From assembly GCF_004011155.1 (NCBI RefSeq), contig NZ_RJWG01000001.1, forward strand, positions 123,188 to 187,187: a stretch of DNA of 64,000 bases, in the 5' to 3' direction. The stretch is from Clostridium prolinivorans. Its GTDB lineage: Bacteria; Bacillota; Clostridia; Clostridiales; Clostridiaceae. Positions 15,111 through 26,313 of this stretch are shown piece after piece (within the stretch, counting starts at the first letter, position 1; each line of letters starts with the position of its first letter). Below the pieces are notes generated by a model, which had not been told where the DNA came from, ran no database searches, and saw nothing but the letters and a program-made list of their open reading frames with translations. Position numbers and translations under genes: made by a program.

Positions 15111-16514
15111 ATGGTTAAAAATGATTTAACTAAAAAATATGAATATGCTTGGGAAAGATATTCAAAAGATGATTTAAATAAAGTATTTTCTTTAGGTGAA
15201 AAATATAAAAATTTCATGTCAAGATGTAAAACTGAAAGAGAATGTGTAAGCTATTTTATAGAGGAAGCAGAAAAGGCTGGATATAAAAATATAGAAACAC
15301 TAATTAAAGAAAATGTGAAATTAAAGCCAGGAGATAAGGTATATGCAAACAATATGAATAAAACTTTGGCTTTATTTGTTATAGGGACAGAACCTTTTGA
15401 AAAAGGACTTAAAATATTAGGAGCACACGTTGATTCACCAAGACTTGATTTAAAACAAAATCCTCTTTATGAAGATACAGATCTAGCTATGCTTGAAACA
15501 CATTATTATGGAGGAATTAAAAAGTATCAGTGGGTTGCAATTCCTCTTGCAATTCATGGTGTATTTGTAAAAAAAGATGGGACTTTTGTAAATGTAGTAA
15601 TTGGCGAAGATGAAGGAGATCCTGTAGTAGGCATATCTGATCTTTTAATACATTTATCTTCTGATCAGCTTCAAAAAAAACTTGACAAAGCTATAGAAGG
15701 TGAAGATTTAAATATTTTAATTGGTAGTATTCCAATTGAAGATAAAGATGTTAAAGAAAGAGTTAAAGCAAATATTCTTAAATTATTAAATGATAAATAT
15801 GGTATAGTTGAAGAAGATTTTGTATCAGCAGAACTTGAAGTAGTGCCAGCTGGTGCTGCTAGAGATTATGGATTAGACAGAAGTATGATAATGGCATATG
15901 GACATGACGATAGAGTTTGTGCATATACTTCTTTTGAAGCACTTTTAAAGATTGAAAATACAGATAAAACTTGTGTAGCATTATTTGTTGATAAAGAAGA
16001 AATAGGGAGTGTTGGAGCTACTGGAATGCATTCTAAATTTTTTGAAAATACAGTAAGTGAACTTATGGAACTTCGTGGTGAATATAGTAGTTTAAAATTA
16101 AAAAGAACTCTTGCAAATTCAAAGATGTTATCTTCAGATGTTAGTGCTGCTTATGATCCTAATTTCCCATCTGTAATGGAAAAGAAAAATACTGCTTATT
16201 TTGGTAAAGGAATAGTGTTTAATAAATATACAGGATCAAGAGGTAAATCAGGTTCAAATGATGCTAATCCTGAATTTATTGCAGAACTTAGAAGTATTAT
16301 GGAAAAACATGGAGTTGTTTGGCAGACAGCGGAACTTGGTAAGGTAGATCAAGGCGGCGGCGGTACTATAGCTTATATACTTGCTGAATATAATATGCAG
16401 GTAATAGATTGTGGAGTTGCTCTTCAAAATATGCATGCACCTTGGGAAGTTGCAAGCAAAGCAGACATATATGAAGCTGTAAAGGCATATTACGCATTTT
16501 TAAAAGAAGCATAA
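15111..16514 (+). CDS. M18 family aminopeptidase
   Basis: A 467-residue cytosolic zinc aminopeptidase. Metal-ligand and catalytic segments are visible: GAHVDSPR (His106, Asp108), DKEEIGSVGATG, YGHDDRVCAYTS and the late HAPWE segment. Length and motifs fit the clostridial M18 (aspartyl aminopeptidase-like) group, which forms dodecameric particles and trims peptides to amino acids. AAGGAGG lies 7 bases before the ATG. It ends at a strong bidirectional terminator. Confidence 0.93.
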   Translation: MVKNDLTKKYEYAWERYSKDDLNKVFSLGEKYKNFMSRCKTERECVSYFIEEAEKAGYKNIETLIKENVKLKPGDKVYANNMNKTLALFVIGTEPFEKGLKILGAHVDSPRLDLKQNPLYEDTDLAMLETHYYGGIKKYQWVAIPLAIHGVFVKKDGTFVNVVIGEDEGDPVVGISDLLIHLSSDQLQKKLDKAIEGEDLNILIGSIPIEDKDVKERVKANILKLLNDKYGIVEEDFVSAELEVVPAGAARDYGLDRSMIMAYGHDDRVCAYTSFEALLKIENTDKTCVALFVDKEEIGSVGATGMHSKFFENTVSELMELRGEYSSLKLKRTLANSKMLSSDVSAAYDPNFPSVMEKKNTAYFGKGIVFNKYTGSRGKSGSNDANPEFIAELRSIMEKHGVVWQTAELGKVDQGGGGTIAYILAEYNMQVIDCGVALQNMHAPWEVASKADIYEAVKAYYAFLKEA

Positions 16515-16523
16515 AAAACCATA

Positions 16524-16578
16524 AAAAATAAATTTAAGCCTTAGGCAATATAAACTGCTAAGGCTTAAATTTATTTTT
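16524..16578. terminator. Bidirectional terminator
   Basis: A 20-bp stem, AAAATAAATTTAAGCCTTAG against CTAAGGCTTAAATTTATTTT, with a 13-base loop. It lies between the convergent aminopeptidase and lipoprotein genes and overlaps the latter's stop codon. Confidence 0.9.
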
Positions 16579-17059
16579 CCATTAAATACTTACATAGACT
16601 AAAAAGGTTATAATGGGCTTGAATTCCTTCCATATCTATATAATCCATTGGATAAATACCATCCCAAGGATAAACAGATAAATATTTTTCATTATATACA
16701 TTTATGATATATTTTTCTTTTTTAAATGTAATAAACAATTTATAAGAAGGCTTTTCAGGAAGTTCTTTAGGCTTTTCTATAAAATTTGAAATTTTTAAAG
16801 ATTTACTAAAATTTTTTATTATTTCAATATCTTCTTGTGAAAGTTCCTTTTCTTTATAAAAATTTGTATCTAAAACATTAATTTTAAAAGAAGATTCCAT
16901 CTTTAAGTTTTTTAATAAATTATTGGTATAATAATAATTATTAGCCTTTTTTTTACTTACATTAAAATTGTTAATAGTATAATTTCCAAGTTTAATTGTA
17001 CAACTTGTTACAAAAAGAGGTATTAATAGTATGACTATGTATAAATATTTTTTTTTCAT
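16571..17059 (-). CDS. Unrecognised lipoprotein
   Basis: A 162-residue protein with a basic N-terminus, hydrophobic core and lipobox VTSC (Cys20), so it is exported and lipid-anchored. The mature part is rich in Lys and Asn, with a central segment KPSYKLFITFKKEKYIINVY that looks like a beta hairpin and a helical end. I do not recognise the family. It lies downstream of TlpA/CcdA on the same strand but is separated from them by a terminator hairpin, so it is probably an independent unit. Confidence 0.75.
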   Translation of the reverse strand: MKKKYLYIVILLIPLFVTSCTIKLGNYTINNFNVSKKKANNYYYTNNLLKNLKMESSFKINVLDTNFYKEKELSQEDIEIIKNFSKSLKISNFIEKPKELPEKPSYKLFITFKKEKYIINVYNEKYLSVYPWDGIYPMDYIDMEGIQAHYNLFSLCKYLMEK

Positions 17060-17191
17060 TACCTCACCTTAATATTTCATATTCTAAAAATAATTTATGT
17101 ATAAAATTTTATTATTATTACTTTGAATTTTAATATTAAAATTTAAATTTCAAAAGTTATACATAAAAAATATATATAAATTAAAATGAAA

Positions 17192-17231
17192 AATTAAACT
17201 GCCATATTTTATAGAAACTGGCAGTTTAATT
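17192..17231. terminator. Terminator after tlpA
   Basis: Perfect 13-bp stem AATTAAACTGCCA / TGGCAGTTTAATT with a 14-base loop, 60 bases beyond the tlpA stop on the minus strand, followed there by a T-rich run. Confidence 0.75.
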
Positions 17232-17291
17232 ATGTATGTTATTTGTGTATTAAATTTTAATTATATAAATTTAATACTTGGGAATTTAGTA

Positions 17292-17894
17292 CTATTTTAG
17301 TTTGTCTATATAAATTTTCATATCTTCTATTGTCATAAGACCAGTATGTGTATATACTATATTACCATTTTCATCTATAAAAAATGATGTAGGGATGGAA
17401 ACAACATTATATTTATCCGCAACAGAAGTATCTTCATTTATTAGTACAGGAAAAGTATATTTATTATTTTCTATAAATTTTTCTACTGTATATTTATCGT
17501 CACCTAAGTTAACAGCTAATATAATTAAATTAGAATTTTTAGTTTCTTCATAAAGTTTTTGTATATCAGGCATTTCTTTTTGGCAAGGTCCACACCAGCT
17601 AGCCCAAAAATTTAAAAAAATTTTTTTCCCCTTATAGTCATTTAATGATATTTCTTTTCCACTTAAATCACTTAATTTAAAATCAGGGGCTTTAATTTTA
17701 TAATTTTCTAATGTATTTTTATCATTAAAATTTATAGATGTATTTTTTGAATTTGAAGATGTATTATTTTTATTTATGGATAAATTATTGTTATTAGTAT
17801 TATTGGCATTTTTATTAGATTTAGTATAATTATACATTGTATATAATGATATAATTATTAAAATTAATAGAATTAATTTTATTATTTTTTTCAT
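17292..17894 (-). CDS. TlpA/ResA-like thiol-disulfide oxidoreductase
   Basis: A membrane-anchored thioredoxin-fold protein facing outside the cell. One hydrophobic helix (residues 5-20) is followed by an Asn/Ser-rich linker (25-60), then a TlpA-type domain with the active site WCGPC (Cys101, Cys104) and the cis-Pro loop VSIPTSFF. It probably reduces disulfides of extracytoplasmic substrates with electrons supplied by CcdA, whose gene lies 13 bases upstream in the same operon. Client proteins are not visible; no cytochrome c genes occur here. Confidence 0.9.
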   Translation of the reverse strand: MKKIIKLILLILIIISLYTMYNYTKSNKNANNTNNNNLSINKNNTSSNSKNTSINFNDKNTLENYKIKAPDFKLSDLSGKEISLNDYKGKKIFLNFWASWCGPCQKEMPDIQKLYEETKNSNLIILAVNLGDDKYTVEKFIENNKYTFPVLINEDTSVADKYNVVSIPTSFFIDENGNIVYTHTGLMTIEDMKIYIDKLK

Positions 17895-17907
17895 TTAAAA
17901 ATCTCCT

Positions 17908-18603
17908 TTATAAAAAATTTAAATATTGATTTAATATTCCTAATTTATTTGTAAATATAAGTGAGCCAAATATAATCAAAAATATCCCACTTAATACTGA
18001 AATTGTTTTTATATATTTATTAAAAATTTTTATTTTAGATATTAAGCTATCTATAGTTAATGCTGAAAATATAAATGGTATACCAAGACCTAATGAATAA
18101 AATATTAAAAGTATAATTCCATCAACTATGGTTTCCATATTACCTGCATAAGCCAAAATAGAAGACAATATAGGCCCCACACAAGGAGTCCATCCTGTAG
18201 CAAAAGCCATACCCATTAAGATAGAAGTAAAAGTACCATTGCTTTTACTAAAAGAAAAAAATTTTTTTTCGCGATAAAATAAATTTATTTTAAAAATACC
18301 TGTTATATGTAATCCAAAAATAAATATTAAAATACCTGATATTTTTCTAAATAGAATTTTATTTTTTATAAAAATTTTCCCAAGAGAAGTAACAGAAACT
18401 CCCATTAAAACAAATATAATAGAAAAACCAATAACAAATCCAATGGATTTATAAAGGACATAAAAATAAGATTTTTTATTATTAGTTTCATTTATATTGG
18501 AGCCTGTTATATAACTTATATAAGCAGGAACTAATGGTAAAATACAAGGAGAGAGAAAAGATATAACTCCTGCAGAAAATGCCAATAGTAATGATATATT
18601 CAT
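17908..18603 (-). CDS. ccdA: CcdA-type thiol:disulfide transporter
   Basis: A 231-residue polytopic membrane protein with about six helices and the two redox cysteines of the CcdA family, in LSPCILPLVPAYISY (Cys20) and GWTPCVGPILSS (Cys141). It moves reducing equivalents from cytosolic thioredoxin across the membrane. First gene of a two-gene operon with the TlpA-like protein, its probable outer-side acceptor. Confidence 0.92.
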   Translation of the reverse strand: MNISLLLAFSAGVISFLSPCILPLVPAYISYITGSNINETNNKKSYFYVLYKSIGFVIGFSIIFVLMGVSVTSLGKIFIKNKILFRKISGILIFIFGLHITGIFKINLFYREKKFFSFSKSNGTFTSILMGMAFATGWTPCVGPILSSILAYAGNMETIVDGIILLIFYSLGLGIPFIFSALTIDSLISKIKIFNKYIKTISVLSGIFLIIFGSLIFTNKLGILNQYLNFL

Positions 18604-18697
18604 TTTAGTATCACCTTCTTAAGAAAAAATATTACAGTAATTATATATCATAATATTACGATATATAGATATAATATCATAACATTTAAAAATTTAC

Positions 18698-18743
18698 AAA
18701 ATATTATATGAAAATTTTGTAAATAATTTTCATATAATATTTA
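18698..18743. repeat. 19-bp AT-only inverted repeat between ccdA and lacI
   Basis: Perfect arms 18698-18716 and 18725-18743 with core ATATTATATGAAAAT and an 8-base loop. It lies 95-140 bases upstream of ccdA and upstream of the lacI promoter, so it may be an operator or a boundary hairpin for divergent transcripts. Confidence 0.4.
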
Positions 18744-18802
18744 AAATTAACTATAATTTAATTTTATTAAAATAATTATAGTTTAAAGTATTACTTTTTT
18801 AC

Positions 18803-18831
18803 TTGAAATAAAATATTCTTAATGATAAAAT
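18803..18831 (+). promoter_or_regulatory. Sigma-A promoter of the LacI-family gene
   Basis: TTGAAA (18803-18808), 17-base spacer, TAAAAT (18826-18831), with a predicted start near 18838. Confidence 0.65.
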
Positions 18832-18872
18832 CAAAATAGAGATACAGAAAAGGTTTTCTAAGAGGTGAATTT

Positions 18873-19892
18873 ATGTCTGCAACTATAAATGATGTAGCTA
18901 AGGAAGCAGGAGTTTCTATAACTACAGTATCTAGAGTATTAAATAATAATTATCCAGTAAAAAAAGAAACAAGAATAAAAATTGAAAATGCTATTAAAAA
19001 ATTAAATTATAAACCTAATGCCATGGCAAGAAGCTTAATTACAAAAAAAACTTCTACTCTTGGTATTATAGTTCCAGGTATTACAAATTTATTTTTCCCA
19101 ACTATAGTTGAAGCTATAGAAGATGTATCTAAAAGTTTAGGGTACAGTATATTACTTTGTAATACTCGTGGAAATAAAGATGAGGAAATTAGTCTTGTTG
19201 AACAACTTATATCAAAGCAGGTAGATGGAATAATTATAATAGATCCTAATAGTGATAATTTAAAAAAGGGATTTTATGATAAAATTTCTAATAACATACC
19301 ACTTATAATTGTAAGTGGTGAGCCATATGGATTAAATTGCAGTTTTGTATGCTATGATGAAAAAATAGGGACAATGGAAGCTTTTGAATATTTATTAAGT
19401 TTAAATCATAAAAAAATTGCATTTATAAGAGGTAATAAAAGTTTTTCTTATGATATTAAAGAAAAAATTTATAAACAGATATTAAAAGATAACAATCTTA
19501 ATTATGAAAAAATAATAAATGTAGGGGAAGGAAATACCATTGAAGTAGTAGAAAAAACTGAAAAAATAATGGAAAAATTTTTAATTTGTAAAGATAAACC
19601 TACTGCAATATTTGCTTGCAATGATTTAATGGCAGTAGGCGTAATAAATGCATGCAATAAATTAAAAATAAAAATTCCAAAAGAAATTTCATTAATAGGT
19701 TTTGATAATACCATGTTATCTAACATAACTCAACCTAAACTTACAACAATAGATTTAAATATGAAAGAAGTAGGTCATATTTCAGCTAAAGAAGTAATAA
19801 ATCTTATAGAAAATAAAAATGAAGAAAGAAAAAAAATAATATTAAATACTAAGCTTGTTATAAAAGAAAGTACAGAAAAAATAAATATATAA
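18873..19892 (+). CDS. LacI/GalR family transcriptional regulator
   Basis: A 339-residue repressor-type protein. The N-terminal helix-turn-helix reads TINDVAKEAGVSITTVSRVLN (about 3-23), followed by the hinge helix region near NAMARSL and a periplasmic-binding-protein-like effector domain from about residue 60 (LGIIVPGITNLFFP). It could be a CcpA-type global regulator or a local sugar repressor. No sugar genes are adjacent, so its targets are elsewhere. AGAGGTG lies 8 bases before the ATG. Confidence 0.9.
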   Translation: MSATINDVAKEAGVSITTVSRVLNNNYPVKKETRIKIENAIKKLNYKPNAMARSLITKKTSTLGIIVPGITNLFFPTIVEAIEDVSKSLGYSILLCNTRGNKDEEISLVEQLISKQVDGIIIIDPNSDNLKKGFYDKISNNIPLIIVSGEPYGLNCSFVCYDEKIGTMEAFEYLLSLNHKKIAFIRGNKSFSYDIKEKIYKQILKDNNLNYEKIINVGEGNTIEVVEKTEKIMEKFLICKDKPTAIFACNDLMAVGVINACNKLKIKIPKEISLIGFDNTMLSNITQPKLTTIDLNMKEVGHISAKEVINLIENKNEERKKIILNTKLVIKESTEKINI

Positions 19893-19953
19893 ACTATAAA
19901 TAAATAATTTTATTATAGTAAAGTAAATTTGTATATTATTTTTAAATTAAAAT

Positions 19954-19990
19954 AGACAGTGGATTTAGAGAAATCTACTGTCTTATTGCT
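19954..19990 (+). terminator. Terminator after the LacI-family gene
   Basis: A 13-bp stem, AGACAGTGGATTT with AAATCTACTGTCT (one G-T mismatch), 4-base loop, then a T-rich tail. Confidence 0.7.
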
Positions 19991-20063
19991 TTGTATGTCA
20001 TAATAATATAAAATAAGAAATATTAATTTTATAATATAAGGCTTTAACATTTTGGAGGTAATT

Positions 20064-22010
20064 ATGGAAAAAAATATAAGTTCTTATGATGTAACAGAGT
20101 TAACTTCATTAGAAAAATTAGAACCAGTAAGAGTAAGACCTGGTATGTATATAGGTTCAACTAGTTCTAAGGGGTTACATCATTGCCTTTGGGAAATTTT
20201 AGATAATTCTATAGATGAGATATCAAATGGATATGGAGATAAAGTAACTATTATATTAAATAAAGATAAAAGTATTACAGTTATTGATAATGGAAGAGGG
20301 ATACCAACAGGGATACATCCTGTAAAGAAAAAGTCAGGTGTTGAAATGGTATATACTGAACTTCATACAGGCGGAAAATTTAATAATAAAAATTATAAAA
20401 CATCTGGAGGATTACATGGTGTTGGTGCTGCAGTGGTTAATGCATTATCTGAATGGTTAGTTGTAGAAGTTTATCAAAATGGACAAATTTTCAGACAGCG
20501 TTTTGAATATGCTTATGATAAAAAGTTAAAAAAGTTTATGCCTGGGACTCCAGTTACAAAACTTGAAGTTGTTGGGAAAACTAAATGTACAGGCACAAAA
20601 GTAACTTTTAAACCTGATAAAGATGTATTTTCAACAATAGATTTTAAATTTGAAGTTATAGATGAAAGACTTCAAGAGCTTGCTTTCCAAAATAAAGGCA
20701 TAACATTGATGTTAATAGATAATAGGCAATTAGAACCTATAGAAAAACAATATCATTCAGAAAGAGGACTTTTAGATTTTATAGATTATCTAAATGAAAG
20801 CAAAACAGTAATTAATGAGGAACCTATAATTTTTGAAGGTGAGAAAGAAATAAATGGTATAAGTTTATATGGAGAAGTATGTATGCAATTTACAGATTCC
20901 ACAAGTGAATATATAGCAAGCTATGTTAACAATATACCAACAAGAGATTCTGGAACTCATGAAAGTGGATTTAAAACAGGAATGACCAGAGCTTTTAAAG
21001 AATGGGCTAAAAAGCTTAATTTATTAAAGGAAAAGGATAAAGAATTTGAGGGGGATGATTTAAGGGAAGGTTTAACAGCTGTAGTAAAAATAAAAATAAG
21101 TAATCCTGTTTTTGAAGGACAAACTAAAAATAAACTTGGCAATACTGAGGCATATACTATGATGAATGATTTAGTTTATACTAAATTATCAGAATGGATA
21201 GAAGATAACAAAGATATGGCTTCAATATTAATTAATAATGCAATAGAAACGGCTTCAAGAAGAGAAAAAATAAAAAAGATAAATGATGCAGAAAAAAAGA
21301 AAATAGAGAAAGGAACTTCACCATTGGCTGGGAAAATAGCTGTATGTACTTTAAAAGATCCATCAATATGTGAATTTATAGTTGTAGAAGGAGATTCTGC
21401 AGGAGGCAGTGCAAAACAGGCAAGGGACAGACGTTTTCAGACTATAATGCCTTCAAAAGGGAAAATAATGAACACTGAAAAACAAAAATTAGAAAATATA
21501 CTTAATAGTGAAGAATTAAGAATTTTTAATGCTGCTATAGGAACAGGAATTTTAGATAACTATAAAGAAGAAGAACTAAAATATAATAAGATTATAATTA
21601 TGAGTGATGCAGACGTAGATGGATATCATATAAGAACCTTATGGATGACTTATATATATAGATATATGAGACAACTTATAGAAAATGGACATCTTTTTAT
21701 TGCACTTCCTCCTCTTTATAAAGTTTATAAAAATGATAAAAAAGGTGAAAATGCTATATATGCATATAGTGATGATGAACTGGAAAATGCTAAAAATAAA
21801 ATAGGTAAAGGAGCAATTATACAAAGATATAAAGGCCTTGGAGAAATGAATGCAGATCAGCTTTGGGATACAACTTTAAATCCTGAAACAAGAGTTATAC
21901 AACAAGTGACTATAGAAGATGCAGCAAAAGCTGAAAAAATGGTATCTCTTCTTATGGGCGAAGTTGTAGAACCTCGAAAAAACTATATGTATAAATATGC
22001 TGAATTTTAA
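20064..22010 (+). CDS. parE: DNA topoisomerase IV subunit B
   Basis: ATPase subunit of a type IIA topoisomerase, 648 residues. Bergerat ATP-site motifs [18 protein letters not shown] and [14 protein letters not shown] lie in the first 140 residues. The Toprim domain carries [17 protein letters not shown] and [16 protein letters not shown] lies 5 bases before the ATG at 20064; a TTG at 20052 is too early. It overlaps no gene and is followed after 14 bases by the A subunit. Gyrase and topo IV are hard to separate by eye; a two-gene B-A pair away from replication-origin genes fits ParE/ParC. Confidence 0.9.
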   Translation: MEKNISSYDVTELTSLEKLEPVRVRPGMYIGSTSSKGLHHCLWEILDNSIDEISNGYGDKVTIILNKDKSITVIDNGRGIPTGIHPVKKKSGVEMVYTELHTGGKFNNKNYKTSGGLHGVGAAVVNALSEWLVVEVYQNGQIFRQRFEYAYDKKLKKFMPGTPVTKLEVVGKTKCTGTKVTFKPDKDVFSTIDFKFEVIDERLQELAFQNKGITLMLIDNRQLEPIEKQYHSERGLLDFIDYLNESKTVINEEPIIFEGEKEINGISLYGEVCMQFTDSTSEYIASYVNNIPTRDSGTHESGFKTGMTRAFKEWAKKLNLLKEKDKEFEGDDLREGLTAVVKIKISNPVFEGQTKNKLGNTEAYTMMNDLVYTKLSEWIEDNKDMASILINNAIETASRREKIKKINDAEKKKIEKGTSPLAGKIAVCTLKDPSICEFIVVEGDSAGGSAKQARDRRFQTIMPSKGKIMNTEKQKLENILNSEELRIFNAAIGTGILDNYKEEELKYNKIIIMSDADVDGYHIRTLWMTYIYRYMRQLIENGHLFIALPPLYKVYKNDKKGENAIYAYSDDELENAKNKIGKGAIIQRYKGLGEMNADQLWDTTLNPETRVIQQVTIEDAAKAEKMVSLLMGEVVEPRKNYMYKYAEF

Positions 22011-22024
22011 GGAGGTACCATAAT

Positions 22025-24955
22025 ATGGCTAAAAAAATAGAAATACCAAAAGATAATAATATAATAAAAATATCACTTGAAGAAGCTATGCCTGAAAATT
22101 ATCTTCCTTATGCTGTAGAAGTGGCAAAAGATAGAGCTCTCCCTGATGTAAGAGATGGATTAAAACCTGTACATAGAAGGATTTTATATGGTGCATTTTT
22201 ATTAAAAGCTTTCCCAGATAAACCTTATTATAAATCTGCTAGAATAGTTGGAGATATTTTAGGTAAATTTCATCCTCATGGAGATTCTTCTGTATATGAA
22301 TCTATGGTTATATTAGCACAAGATTTTTCAACAAGGATGCCATTAATTGATGGACATGGAAATTGGGGAAGTCAAGATGGAGATAGTGCTGCAGCTATGC
22401 GTTATACTGAAGCAAGACTTACACCTCTTGCTATGGAAATGCTTAAAGACATTGATAAAGATGTGGTTGATATGTCTTACAATTACTCAAATTCTGAATT
22501 AGAGCCTAATGTACTTCCTTGTAAGTATCCTAATATTTTAGTAAATGGAGCTTTTGGAATTGCTGTAGGACTAGCTACCAATATTCCTCCTCATAATCTA
22601 TCTGAAGTTATAGATGGGACTATAGCTTATATAGATAACAATGAAATCACAACTAAGGAACTTATGAAGTATATAAAAGCACCAGACCTTCCAACTGGAG
22701 GAATAGTTATTGGAAAAAATTCTTTATATTCAGCTTATGAAACAGGTGAAGGAAAGGTTACATTAAGGGCAAAGGCTAATATAGAAAAGCTTGAAAGCGG
22801 AAGATTTGGTATAGTAATTACAGAATTTCCTTATAGAAAATCTAAGGCTAAGATTTTAGAGAGTATATCTGAAATGACTGGAGATAAAAAACATATTAAA
22901 GCACTAGAAGCTATAACAGATATTAGAGATGAATCAGATAGAAAAGGAATAAGGGCTGTTATAGAATTAAAAAAATCTACAGATATTGAAACAGCTGAAA
23001 AAGTTTTAAAATATCTTTATAAAAAAACAGATCTTCAAACTAATCTTTCATTTAATATGGTTGCTATTGCAAATGGGAAACCTGAAACTTTAGGATTAAA
23101 GGATATTTTAAAGCATTATGTTAATCATCAAAAAGATGTAATTACTAGAAGAACTAAAAAAGAACTTGAAATAGCAGAAAAAAGATTTCATATTGTAGAA
23201 GGATTTATTAAAGCTATTAGTATTATGGATGAAATTATAAATTTAATTAGATCATCTAAATCCAAAAAAGATGCTCAAAATAATTTAATAAATACTTTTG
23301 GATTTTCAGAAATTCAAGCAGAAGCTATATTAGAACTTATGCTTTATAGACTTACTGGTTTGGAAATAAAAACTTTTGAAAAAGAATACAAGGAACTAGA
23401 AAAAGAAATTAAAAGATTAAAAAAAATATTAAAAAATGAAAAAGAGCTTTTAAAAGTAATTAAACAAGAATTACTTTATATAAAAAACAAATTTGGAGAT
23501 TCTAGAAGAACTTATTTAATTGAAGATGATGAAGAAGCTAAAATTGATATAGAAGAACTTATTGTGGTAGAAGATATAGTTATTACTCTTTCTAATGAAG
23601 GTTTTATAAAAAGAGTACCATTAAAATATTTTAATAGATTAAATAGCAGTGTAGAAGATATAGATTATAGAGAAGGTGATTTTAACAAATTTTTGCTTGA
23701 ATCAAATACAAAATATACAATTATGTTATTTACTGATATTGGGAATATGTATCAAATAAAATCTAGTACAATTCCAGAATATAAATGGAAAGAAAAAGGT
23801 GAAAGAATAGATGAAATTATTAAAACTTTAGATTTAAATAAAGAAAAAATAGTTGCTGCTTATTCTATTGAAAATATAAGTTTACCTAAAGATTTTATAT
23901 TTATAACCAATAAAGGGAATATAAAGAAAACTGATTTAGACAAATTTAATACAAATTATTCTAAACTTTCAGCATTAAAATTAAAAAATGAAACATTAAT
24001 AGATGTTAAATTAGTTAATAAAGATAGAGAAGAAGAATTTATAAAAATATTTACAAAATGCGGACTGGAATTTACAATACCTGAAATTAAAATTGAAACT
24101 CAAGATAGACATATATCATCAACATCATTGGCTGAAATATTTCCTAAAGATGAGATTATAAACGTAGAATATACTAAAGAAAATCAATATAAAGAATTTT
24201 TTATGAGTATAAGTAGTGATGGTAATATTAAAGTATCAAATAACAAAAGAAATATAAGTACAAAAGATAATGTTATTTTTACAAATACATTAGAAAAATT
24301 ATACATATTTTTAAATAATGGAAATGTTTTAAGCTTTAATTCATGCATGTTTTCCTCTTTTATGGGGAATCAAATAAATTTAAAAGATTTGTTTAATGAT
24401 TTACAAGAAGATAAATTTAAAGTATTAAATATTATTTCTTCTAGAGACTTTGACAAAAATACACAAATTTTATTTATAACCAAAAAAGGAATAATAAAGA
24501 AAGTTAAATTTGATGAATTTAATGGTGAATATATGACTTCTATAGGATATAAGTTTAAAAGCAAAGAAGATGAACTTATTTCTGTAGAATATTTTAATGA
24601 AGGGAACAATGATATTTTATTAGTAACTAAAAAAGGTTTTGGTATAAGATTTAAAATAGAAACTGTTGCTATTATGGGAAAATCAGCATCTGGAGTTGTA
24701 GGAATAAGTTTAAAAAATGATGATGAGGTTATTTTTGGAAAAGTTATAGAAGGATTTAATAATGATATATCAATGAACAAAGATGAAATAGCTCTTTCAA
24801 ATATTAAGAAAAGTGAATTATTATTTACTACAAATAAAAAAAATAAAAGTTCTATAAAAATAAATAATATAAAATGCCAAAATAGAGCTGGTAAAGGAAT
24901 AAGTTTAATGTTAATTGTTATGGATGAAGTAATAAAAGAAGTAAAACTCATTTAA
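22025..24955 (+). CDS. parC: DNA topoisomerase IV subunit A
   Basis: Cleavage subunit, 976 residues. The winged-helix core starts near residue 20 with [12 protein letters not shown] and has the catalytic tyrosine Tyr127 in [11 protein letters not shown]; the [17 protein letters not shown] loop is conserved. A coiled-coil tower lies around residues 380-500. The last ~450 residues form degenerate beta-pinwheel blades (repeats such as [11 protein letters not shown] and [11 protein letters not shown]). GGAGG precedes the ATG; co-transcribed with parE. A clear GyrA-box (QRRGGKG-type) is not seen, which supports topo IV. Confidence 0.9.
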   Translation: MAKKIEIPKDNNIIKISLEEAMPENYLPYAVEVAKDRALPDVRDGLKPVHRRILYGAFLLKAFPDKPYYKSARIVGDILGKFHPHGDSSVYESMVILAQDFSTRMPLIDGHGNWGSQDGDSAAAMRYTEARLTPLAMEMLKDIDKDVVDMSYNYSNSELEPNVLPCKYPNILVNGAFGIAVGLATNIPPHNLSEVIDGTIAYIDNNEITTKELMKYIKAPDLPTGGIVIGKNSLYSAYETGEGKVTLRAKANIEKLESGRFGIVITEFPYRKSKAKILESISEMTGDKKHIKALEAITDIRDESDRKGIRAVIELKKSTDIETAEKVLKYLYKKTDLQTNLSFNMVAIANGKPETLGLKDILKHYVNHQKDVITRRTKKELEIAEKRFHIVEGFIKAISIMDEIINLIRSSKSKKDAQNNLINTFGFSEIQAEAILELMLYRLTGLEIKTFEKEYKELEKEIKRLKKILKNEKELLKVIKQELLYIKNKFGDSRRTYLIEDDEEAKIDIEELIVVEDIVITLSNEGFIKRVPLKYFNRLNSSVEDIDYREGDFNKFLLESNTKYTIMLFTDIGNMYQIKSSTIPEYKWKEKGERIDEIIKTLDLNKEKIVAAYSIENISLPKDFIFITNKGNIKKTDLDKFNTNYSKLSALKLKNETLIDVKLVNKDREEEFIKIFTKCGLEFTIPEIKIETQDRHISSTSLAEIFPKDEIINVEYTKENQYKEFFMSISSDGNIKVSNNKRNISTKDNVIFTNTLEKLYIFLNNGNVLSFNSCMFSSFMGNQINLKDLFNDLQEDKFKVLNIISSRDFDKNTQILFITKKGIIKKVKFDEFNGEYMTSIGYKFKSKEDELISVEYFNEGNNDILLVTKKGFGIRFKIETVAIMGKSASGVVGISLKNDDEVIFGKVIEGFNNDISMNKDEIALSNIKKSELLFTTNKKNKSSIKINNIKCQNRAGKGISLMLIVMDEVIKEVKLI

Positions 24956-24971
24956 TAATTTATATTAATAA

Positions 24972-25006
24972 ATACTTACTTTATTTTAAAGTAAGTATAT
25001 TTTTAT
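24972..25006 (+). terminator. Terminator after parC
   Basis: An 11-bp stem ATACTTACTTT / AAAGTAAGTAT with a 5-base loop and a following T-run. Confidence 0.85.
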
Positions 25007-25026
25007 AATAAAGGAGTGAATTTATT

Positions 25027-26247
25027 TTGAATAAATACATACTTTCTAATGGAATTAGATTTATTTATGATTATAGACCTGGAAATATTACATCTTTTTG
25101 TATAGGATTTGAAGCTGGAGCTCTTATGGAAGAAGGTTTTAAACTTGGGACAGCACATGCTGTTGAGCATGTTATTTTTAAAGGGACTAAAAATAGAAGT
25201 GAATATGAAATAAATAAGCTATTTGATGAAATTTTTGGATTTAATAATGCTATGACTAATTATCCGTATTGTATATATTATGGCACAACTTTAAGTTCGG
25301 ATTTCGAAAGAGGTATAGAACTTTATTCTGACATTATATTAAATCCAAAATTTAGCAATGAAGGTTTTGAAGAAGAAATAAATATAATATGTGAAGAACT
25401 TAAAAAATGGAATGATGATATTGAACAATATTGTGAAGATAGACTTTTTTATAATTCTTTTAAAAAAAGAAGAATTAAAAATTTAATTATAGGAGATGAA
25501 AAAAGTATAAGATGTATAACATTAGAAGATATTAAAAAATTTTATGAATCTTATTATTTACCGCAAAATTGTGTTATATCTGTAGTATCATCTTTAAATT
25601 TTGATGAAGTATTAAAGCTTTTAGAAAAATATTTTGGAGAATTTAAAGGAAATTATAACATTTATAAGGATATAAGTTTATATGAAAATAATAATCCAGG
25701 AATATATGTAGAAAATAAAAATGGGATAAGTTCTGCAAAAGTTCAATATATTTACCCAATACATGAGCTTAATAATGAAGAAATTAAGATTTTAAATATA
25801 TTTAATAATATTTTAGGACAAGGTACAAGCAGTTTACTTTATGACAAAATTAGGACTAAAAATGGATTAGTATATGATATAGGAAGTAGTATAAAAAACG
25901 AAAAAGGAATAAAACTTTTTACCATAAAATTTTCAACTTCAAGTGATAAAATAAATGATGTAATAAAACTTATAAATCAAACCATAGAAGAATCTAAATG
26001 TAATAAATATTATTATTCTAAAAAAATTTTAGATAAAAATTTAAAATCTATAAATATAAAAAGAGAACTGAGCATAGAAAGATCTATAGAACTTTCTAAA
26101 AAGCTTACAACTTATGAAATTATGTATAAAGATTATGATATATTTTATAAAGAAAATGATTTAGAAAATATTACCTATAAAGAAATAATAGATGTAATAA
26201 ATAAAGTATTAAAATATCCATCAATACAAATAATAAAGCCGTATTAG
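25027..26247 (+). CDS. M16 family zinc peptidase
   Basis: A 406-residue member of the pitrilysin/processing-peptidase family. The inverted zinc motif HAVEH (His44-His48) lies in the first half and is followed about 75 residues later by the expected Glu in an EEEINIICEEL helix. The second half is the non-catalytic repeat. It resembles the cytosolic YmxG/PqqL-like single-unit peptidases of Firmicutes; its substrate is unknown. The start is a TTG placed 10 bases after AAGGAG. Confidence 0.88.
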   Translation: MNKYILSNGIRFIYDYRPGNITSFCIGFEAGALMEEGFKLGTAHAVEHVIFKGTKNRSEYEINKLFDEIFGFNNAMTNYPYCIYYGTTLSSDFERGIELYSDIILNPKFSNEGFEEEINIICEELKKWNDDIEQYCEDRLFYNSFKKRRIKNLIIGDEKSIRCITLEDIKKFYESYYLPQNCVISVVSSLNFDEVLKLLEKYFGEFKGNYNIYKDISLYENNNPGIYVENKNGISSAKVQYIYPIHELNNEEIKILNIFNNILGQGTSSLLYDKIRTKNGLVYDIGSSIKNEKGIKLFTIKFSTSSDKINDVIKLINQTIEESKCNKYYYSKKILDKNLKSINIKRELSIERSIELSKKLTTYEIMYKDYDIFYKENDLENITYKEIIDVINKVLKYPSIQIIKPY

Positions 26248-26313
26248 GAATTATTTCCTTGGTAATAATTGTAACAAACAATGAGCTTTTTGTGCATAAA
26301 AAGTATATATTTA

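Noticed and set aside
24370..24951. 193-codon minus-strand frame opposite parC
   Set aside because: It is the low-complexity complement of a conserved beta-pinwheel coding region with no ribosome site.
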